Shown in pieces: positions 59,501 through 64,000 of a stretch of DNA of 64,000 nucleotides; within the stretch, counting starts at the first letter, position 1; every line of letters starts with the position of its first letter. The stretch spans positions 9,796,001 through 9,860,000 of the forward strand of contig CM106585.1 in NCBI GenBank assembly GCA_048013815.1, given 5' to 3'. Both the position numbers and the translations under genes were made by a program. The notes under the pieces were generated by a model. That model made no database searches. It was not told the DNA's origin and saw only the letters and a program-made list of their open reading frames with translations. Origin of the DNA: Setoptus koraiensis. Lineage: Eukaryota > Arthropoda.

Positions 59501-61992
59501 GTCGACCAGGACACTCAGGTCATGGTGGCTCATCGACACCATCGAGAATTGGATCAGGCCCATCTGATGGCGTCCCGACCACTCCATCAAGCAGCGGATC
59601 AGAGCAAGGTCATCCAGGACACCCAGGTCATGGAAGCCCACTAACAACACCATCAAGCAGCGGTGCTGAACTAGGAGAGCCGGGTCACCCAGGCAAACCA
59701 GGACACCCTGGCCGCCCAGGACATCCAGGTTTACCAGGTCTTCCCGGCCTTGGTAGCGTTTTAACAACTCCATCGAGCACTGGATCGGAGTCAGGCCAGC
59801 CAGGTGAGCCAGGCAAACCAGGACACCCTGGCCACCCAGGTCTACCAGGTCTACCAGGTCTACCAGGTTTCCCTGGTCTTCCCGGCCTTGGTAGCGTTTC
59901 AACAACTCCATCGAGCAGCGGTGCTGAACTAGGCCAGCCAGGTGAGCCAGGCAAACCAGGACATCCAGGTAGACCGGGACACCCAGGTCACCCAGGTACT
60001 GGTAGCCCATCAACAACTCCGTCGAGCAGCGGATCAGAGCCAGGAGAGCCAGGCAAGCCCGGTCACCCAGGCAGACCAGGACACCCTGGCCGCCCAGGAC
60101 ATCCAGGTTTACCAGGTCTTCCAGGCCTTGGTAGCGTTTCAACAACTCCATCGAGCACTGGATCGGAGTCAGGACCAGGACACCCAGGTCTACCAGGTCT
60201 ACCAGGTTTCCCTGGTCTTCCCGGCCTTGGTAGCGTTTCAACAACTCCATCGAGCAGCGGTGCTGAACTAGGCCAGCCAGGTGAGCCAGGCAAACCAGGA
60301 CATCCAGGTAGACCGGGACACCCAGGTCACCCAGGTACTGGTAGCCCATCAACAACTCCGTCGAGCAGCGGATCAGAGCCAGGAGAGCCAGGCAAGCCCG
60401 GTCACCCAGGCAGACCAGGACACCCTGGCCGCCCAGGACATCCAGGTTTACCAGGTCTTCCCGGCCTTGGTAGCGTTTCAGCAACTCCATCGAGCACTGG
60501 ATCGGAGTCAGGCCAGCCAGGTGAGCCAGGCAAACCAGGACACCCTGGCCACCCAGGTCTACCAGGTCTACCAGGTTTCTCTGGTCTTCCCGGCCTTGGT
60601 AGCGTTTCAACAACTCCATCGAGCAGCGGTGCTGAACTAGGCCAGCCAGGTGAGCCAGGCAAACCAGGACATCCAGGTAGACCGGGACACCCAGGTCACC
60701 CAGGTACTGGTAGCCCATCAACAACTCCGTCGAGCAGCGGTGCTGAACCCGGAGAGCCAGGCAAGCCTGGTCATCCAGGACACCCAGGTCATGGAAGCCC
60801 ATCAACAACTCCATCGAGCAGCGGATCAGAGCCAGGAGAGCCAGGCAAGCCCGGTCACCCAGGCAGACCAGGACACCCAGGACATCCAGGTTTCCCAGGT
60901 CTCCCCGGTCTTGGTAGCGTTTCAACAACTCCTTCAAGCAGCGGTGCTGAACCAGGACGGCCAGGTCACCCAGGTCGTCCAGGACATCCAGGTTTACCAG
61001 GTTTCCCCGGCCTTGGTAGCGTTCCAACAACTCCATCAAGCGGCGCGTCAGAACCTGGCGAGCCAGGTCGCCCAGGCAGACCAGGGCACCCTGGTTCCGG
61101 TGGAGTGTCAACGACGCCATCGAGCAGAGGATCTGAGTCAGGCCACCAAGGACACCCAGGTCTACCAGGTTTCCCCAGTCTTCCTGGTCTCGGTAGTGTT
61201 ATAACAACTCCATCAAGCAGCGGATCGGAACCAAGCGAGCCAGGCCAGCCAGGAAAACCAGGTCACCCCGGTCGACCAGGACATCCAGGTATACCAGGTC
61301 TACCTGGTCTACCAGGTTTCCCCAGTCTTCCTGGTCTTGGTAGCGTTTCAACAACTCCATCTAGTGAAACGACACACTCTAGCCATCCCAATCATGGTTT
61401 ACCAACAACATATCCTGTAGGTGTTCCCATTGGTCACCAAAGTAGGGGAGAAAGTACTACTACATCATCGCCGAAGAATGGCGATGATGTCGAATGTACC
61501 AAAATCCCATTAGGACATGGCCCAGTTAGTTTACCCGGCCATCCAATTCATCTACCAATCCCAACAGTATGTATTGCCAAAGGAAAGACGCCAACAACAA
61601 CGACACCGGCTTCATCTACAAACCAACAGCAGAGATCAACTACAGTGTCCCCACCAACTGATGGACCTAAGTCCAGTGCACCTAGTCAAAGTATTGGAGG
61701 TACAACTGAACAGCCGAAACGATCTCCACATCAGTCGTGTCCATTGGTACCTGTTGATGACAACGATGAACTGGATTCGGATGATATTAAGACCTTCGAA
61801 CACGAGTCACACTCTCCCTCTGAAAGATTGAATGAACTAAAGGAGCTCCTTCGATCGCTTGTGGCTTCATCATCTGGCGTTGTATGTCACCAGACGGATG
61901 AATCCAAGCTCAAACGTCAAGAAGAACTATTATATGCCGACGTGCTCAAATATTTGACTCGTCGTCAGCTAAAGACATGCTCTAAAGCTTGA
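56584..61992 (+). CDS. Large secreted protein with short collagen-like Gly-X-Pro blocks and Ser/Thr linkers
   Basis: Intronless, about 1,802 residues. The frame opens 33 codons earlier without ATG; ATG 56584 is chosen because a signal peptide follows at once (residues 1-27, [20 protein letters not shown]). Residues 28-795 are a mostly helical, non-repetitive region with few cysteines (for example [26 protein letters not shown]) that I do not recognise. From about 800 a Thr/Pro linker leads into about 20 blocks of PGxPG (x = H, R, K, E, L, Q), each a run of about 4-13 Gly-X-Pro triplets, separated by [17 protein letters not shown] linkers fit for O-glycosylation. A Cys-containing C-terminal region covers about 1595-1802 and ends TCSKA. 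It is probably an extracellular structural protein (silk, glue, mucus or cuticle), not a fibrillar collagen: there is no COLF domain or long uninterrupted helix. AATAAA at 62186-62191. Confidence 0.85.
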   Translation: MQPPRWTVCLIQAVIVLFVIAMQTQAAPQLFDSVIKPLSTIARQPRVLEFNFTASFGDDHLKKQISEVNSTRTVSSPVANINGEQIRVPQLTEQNVDSKRGAVVKTMDEFASSLKSVTDEDECDCDPKDSAKGVREVIDATSKLSQDLLRCLLDSVRSRIGQQEATLIRALVKESMDALSRSVDGIYAIWKDDQKNEPTQAVQAIVDGMMSVLNQFSSRLTTALTSKPEKRISTIAWVLDEMTNLVANTSASLANDLDKGLNEKQLDLVLKLAIDLAQPLASPVLASFVNGTARIPFINGQMLIFIEEAQNISRGCLNTKSLRVNLPSAILKSLAKSLYSIKIKVGSTDATAASISHRAATSNFLFSLIQQVEDMIRQTNSLEKSQITPKCRQMAREGVANSVVIVEQVIANVLPELKTGSQSQVQVSQGKLAGQMALDFAGILPIVSDDLTQFSGREERLANITMLIYQQLEVLKRVAKNDQAISKNSLEGTKATIQLLVDVARLEVRYVQIAVERVHQSDERGSRLQLINKVVRAIIASVTKSGITEVSADNTPLTKMIGDISEALSKTIDGISQNTLKDKPRSAGDVLFEVFYSMMETERKLISDAQTPPRSGLSQSVPTDAIFGLANSIRTAVDWSNALTRSSGLEPSIQDALIDLIIKVVVRTSDSLNGNEKQNKDLDSSLSGDLSSVLDELKKIQQQIKSSSGTKTTTQAYIDYYSYDDYSDKTPTSGLTNLVIAANNVDEILAYILGFNVKLTTSVTLRNSKTIVDVIIVLLEDCSRTPQVNDDGSISLPSGVLTTPRPTPTEAPTTTSAPTTTKSPSTTSEPGVPSEPGKPGHPGHPGRPGHPGTGSPSTTPSSSESEPGKPGHPGHPGHGSPSSTPSSSGAEPGKPGEPGTPGRPGHPGQPEHPGHPGTGSPSTTPSSSVAEPGEPGKPGHPGRPGHPGHGGPSTTPSSRGAEPGEPGKPDHPGRPGHSGHGGSSTPSRIGSGPSDGVPTTPSSSGSEQGHPGHPGHGSPLTTPSSSGAELGEPGHPGKPGHPGRPGHPGLPGLPGLGSVLTTPSSTGSESGQPGEPGKPGHPGHPGLPGLPGLPGFPGLPGLGSVSTTPSSSGAELGQPGEPGKPGHPGRPGHPGHPGTGSPSTTPSSSGSEPGEPGKPGHPGRPGHPGRPGHPGLPGLPGLGSVSTTPSSTGSESGPGHPGLPGLPGFPGLPGLGSVSTTPSSSGAELGQPGEPGKPGHPGRPGHPGHPGTGSPSTTPSSSGSEPGEPGKPGHPGRPGHPGRPGHPGLPGLPGLGSVSATPSSTGSESGQPGEPGKPGHPGHPGLPGLPGFSGLPGLGSVSTTPSSSGAELGQPGEPGKPGHPGRPGHPGHPGTGSPSTTPSSSGAEPGEPGKPGHPGHPGHGSPSTTPSSSGSEPGEPGKPGHPGRPGHPGHPGFPGLPGLGSVSTTPSSSGAEPGRPGHPGRPGHPGLPGFPGLGSVPTTPSSGASEPGEPGRPGRPGHPGSGGVSTTPSSRGSESGHQGHPGLPGFPSLPGLGSVITTPSSSGSEPSEPGQPGKPGHPGRPGHPGIPGLPGLPGFPSLPGLGSVSTTPSSETTHSSHPNHGLPTTYPVGVPIGHQSRGESTTTSSPKNGDDVECTKIPLGHGPVSLPGHPIHLPIPTVCIAKGKTPTTTTPASSTNQQQRSTTVSPPTDGPKSSAPSQSIGGTTEQPKRSPHQSCPLVPVDDNDELDSDDIKTFEHESHSPSERLNELKELLRSLVASSSGVVCHQTDESKLKRQEELLYADVLKYLTRRQLKTCSKA
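59060..61363 (+). repeat. Collagen-like tandem repeat array with higher-order units
   Basis: At DNA level 9-bp CCAGGT/CCAGGA-based units are grouped into larger repeats. Near-identical blocks begin at 59901, 60240 and 60609 (AACAACTCCATCGAGCAGCG in each), giving periods of 339 and 369 bp, both multiples of three. This points to recent unequal exchange within the array. Assembly collapse or expansion is a risk here. Confidence 0.9.
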
Positions 61993-64000
61993 GGGGGCCG
62001 ATAAGTGGTTACAATTCATGATAACTTTTCTTATGAATTCAAAACTTGTTAGATCTACTACTGCTATGAGCATTGAGAAAAGTTAATATTCTTCTATCAT
62101 CTATGATATGATTCCAGACTGTTGATGCAGTTTATAAGTGATGATGAACCTATACAAGCTGCATTTTTTAATTCACTACTACCGCAATAAATCAATTAAA
62201 TTATAGCAATGAGTCATTGGGGAATTATTTATAATTATTTTCGGGCCAACAAAAACAGAGGCAACTTCGGCAAAGATGGTAGTATTTTCCATTGCTGCAT
62301 AGAGCACTAAATCTAATCTGCTAAGATTTACTCCAGCACACAAATACAGTTTACAGTTGTTCTTCTGCTCCTACTCGGCCAATCCAGGTGATTGTGTCGA
62401 GATCAACAGAAACTCCCAGCCTGACGATCCGTCTGAAGACGATAACAGCGATCTGACTGTCTAACTTTCAAAGTTTCAGTAGTCAACCGATTGCGAAAGT
62501 CCCTTAAGATCTGTTGCTTTATAAAACGGTAGAGATTTTGTGTAATTCAACCATCCTGCTGACGTGTGAAAGTAGTTGGCCAGCACGAATCGCCTCTAGC
62601 TGGAACCATGTAGAGCGCCCTTGGTCGAGCGAACGACGACAAGGACGAACGTCGAGGGGAACAGCCAAAAGTGTCGTTGTTGGACGATTTTGCCAGGATG
62701 GACTGAGGAAAATTTAAACAATGAACCATTAATCATGCGATAAGTCTTCAACCTATCGAAAGACATGAATAGTCTTAGTGAAATACAAAAGAAAATACGC
62801 CCTACGCTGTTTAGCGACAGTACATTGTATAATGAGCGGTGAAATTGAATCCGGCTCCGAATCAAAATCGTCAGCTCCTTGAGATAACTAATAAAATTCG
62901 TTTGGCGCCTAGGTAAACTCTTTGGGCATAATTTTTTCCTCAGGGAACATCCGACTTTTCCTGCTTCACAATCTAAATATTGCGCGCGCTTCTTCGGAAC
63001 TTTTATCGCATCGGCAACTTACTCTCCATTTTTGGTATCAACGTGGTGACACCTAGAATCGAGTCCGATGAACCAAAACACGTTCATCGCAAATTCTGTT
63101 TCTCTTTTGCTCATATTCATAGGTGATTAAAGATATACATCTGTCTTAAAATAACTGTAATATTGCGTGGATTCTTTCAGACTTGGCAGCGATCATTAGT
63201 TATCGTTGTCTTCCGCACTTGCTTTCACTTGCAAAAAGCAAGACAAAACATCTCAGTGATGATAACAACAGACAGTTGGAATATATCTATTCGAGGACAT
63301 TGATGTGTGATTCGCCAGTAAAATCACGTACAATCGGCGGAAGTTGTTATGAGGCTGACCCCAATAAGAGTAGGCACACGAAATCGAATAGGTTTGCGCT
63401 TGCTGCGGGAACAGGAGACACTTCATTCGCGCCTTTGCTCTGGCGATTCATCTCTCGTCGCTGAACGATGTCGATGCTTATCACAATCTTCCAATACTCG
63501 TAGCAACTCGATTTTGGGGAGCTCGTTTATTTGGATTGAGTCAGACATCGCAATGATCTCACTAGATACAATTGTCTTCCACGCTAGATTTCTCGAAATT
63601 CTTGTAGCAAAGAACAATCGGTGCGGCAGATCGGTGATGAAAACAAGAGACGATTGCTAACTATCGATCGAAGCACATTAATTGTCGATTAGGGAGGACA
63701 AACAGGCACGATTAGCAAAAATTGTTAAGGTTGTACCTCATTAAAACACAGACTGAATTGAATAGTTTGGCGCTTGCTATGGGAATAGTAGACACTTTCA
63801 TCGACACAGTGAATAAAATGCGAAAACAAAATCAAGTTCTCTCATTCGTGCCTTTGCTCTGATTCCTCGCGAGTCTTAATGACGTTCCCGAGTGCACTAT
63901 CTCCCGAGAGAGTTTTATGCAGAAGCAATCTGCCCCGAAAGGCGGGCGCATGCTCCCGCGCAGTGAGGCTCGATGCGTTCGGGATCTCGGTGAAAACTTA
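61993..64000. other. Right-end region without a recognised gene
   Basis: After the collagen-like 3' UTR I see no supportable gene. A degenerate direct repeat is present: 63390-63455 (GCGCTTGCT, then GAGACACTTCATTCG and GCCTTTGCTCTG) and 63765-63860 (GCGCTTGCTATGGGAATAGT, then GACACTTTCATCG, an extra 50 nt, and GCCTTTGCTCTG). The last 80 bp become GC-richer and may belong to a gene beyond the window. Confidence 0.5.
62186..62191 (+). terminator. Poly(A) signal of the collagen-like gene
   Basis: AATAAA 194 bp after the stop codon. Confidence 0.65.

Noticed and set aside
59006-61120. Long open frame of 704 residues antisense to the collagen-like array
   Set aside because: It follows from the 9-bp Gly-X-Pro codon pattern, which leaves the opposite strand free of stops. 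It has no domain, and the plus strand has signal peptide, TATA box and poly(A) signal.

Overview
The window looks like nuclear DNA from a small-genome arthropod. Spliced genes have short GT-AG introns and the proteins are plainly metazoan: a 5-HT1-type serotonin receptor, a NonA/NONO-type DBHS protein, a PLAG-type zinc finger, a TDRD5/Tejas-like LOTUS-Tudor protein and a Golgi GH47 mannosidase. CAA/CAG tracts are everywhere. I lean towards a chelicerate, perhaps an acariform mite, but that is an inference from gene style and not a proven placement. No rRNA, convincing tRNA, CRISPR, retroelement or virus-like gene was seen.

Layout. From 1 to about 19 kb the DNA is visibly GC-rich (many GGCC/GGCCGGCC words), gene-poor and full of minisatellites. 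It holds the first two coding exons of a 5-HT1-like receptor on the minus strand (the rest lies beyond position 1 or was not found) and a three-exon SDR16C-type dehydrogenase with a polyglutamine insert. From about 19 to 28 kb come a small secreted protein of unknown family, the intronless mannosidase, and a repeat- and palindrome-rich stretch leading to a PLAG-like zinc-finger gene. From 29 to 44.7 kb the DNA is AT-richer and compact: an NFATC2IP/Rad60-like SUMO-like-domain gene, a divergently oriented chimera carrying the same N-terminus joined to an RTRAF C-terminal domain, SNRPD3 converging on RAD51D, an unrecognised three-TM protein, a small membrane ORF, TMEM9 converging on the DBHS gene. 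From 45.7 to 51.1 kb a TDRD5-like germline gene sits inside a large inverted duplication of its own upstream region and first LOTUS domain; a hAT-type foldback MITE interrupts the right arm. The last part holds MFSD11 (four exons) and a long secreted protein with about 20 short collagen-like Gly-X-Pro blocks, then about 2 kb without a recognised gene.

The genes are mostly unrelated housekeeping and neural/germline loci, not one pathway; RNA-linked genes recur (SNRPD3, DBHS, RTRAF-like domain, TDRD5-like). Structural themes are more striking than functional ones: tail-to-tail pairs with almost no spacer, shared poly(A) regions, many intronless long coding regions, two head-to-head inverted duplications (NFATC2IP N-terminus; TDRD5 N-terminus), and many short near-perfect inverted repeats with tiny spacers that look like template-switch events.
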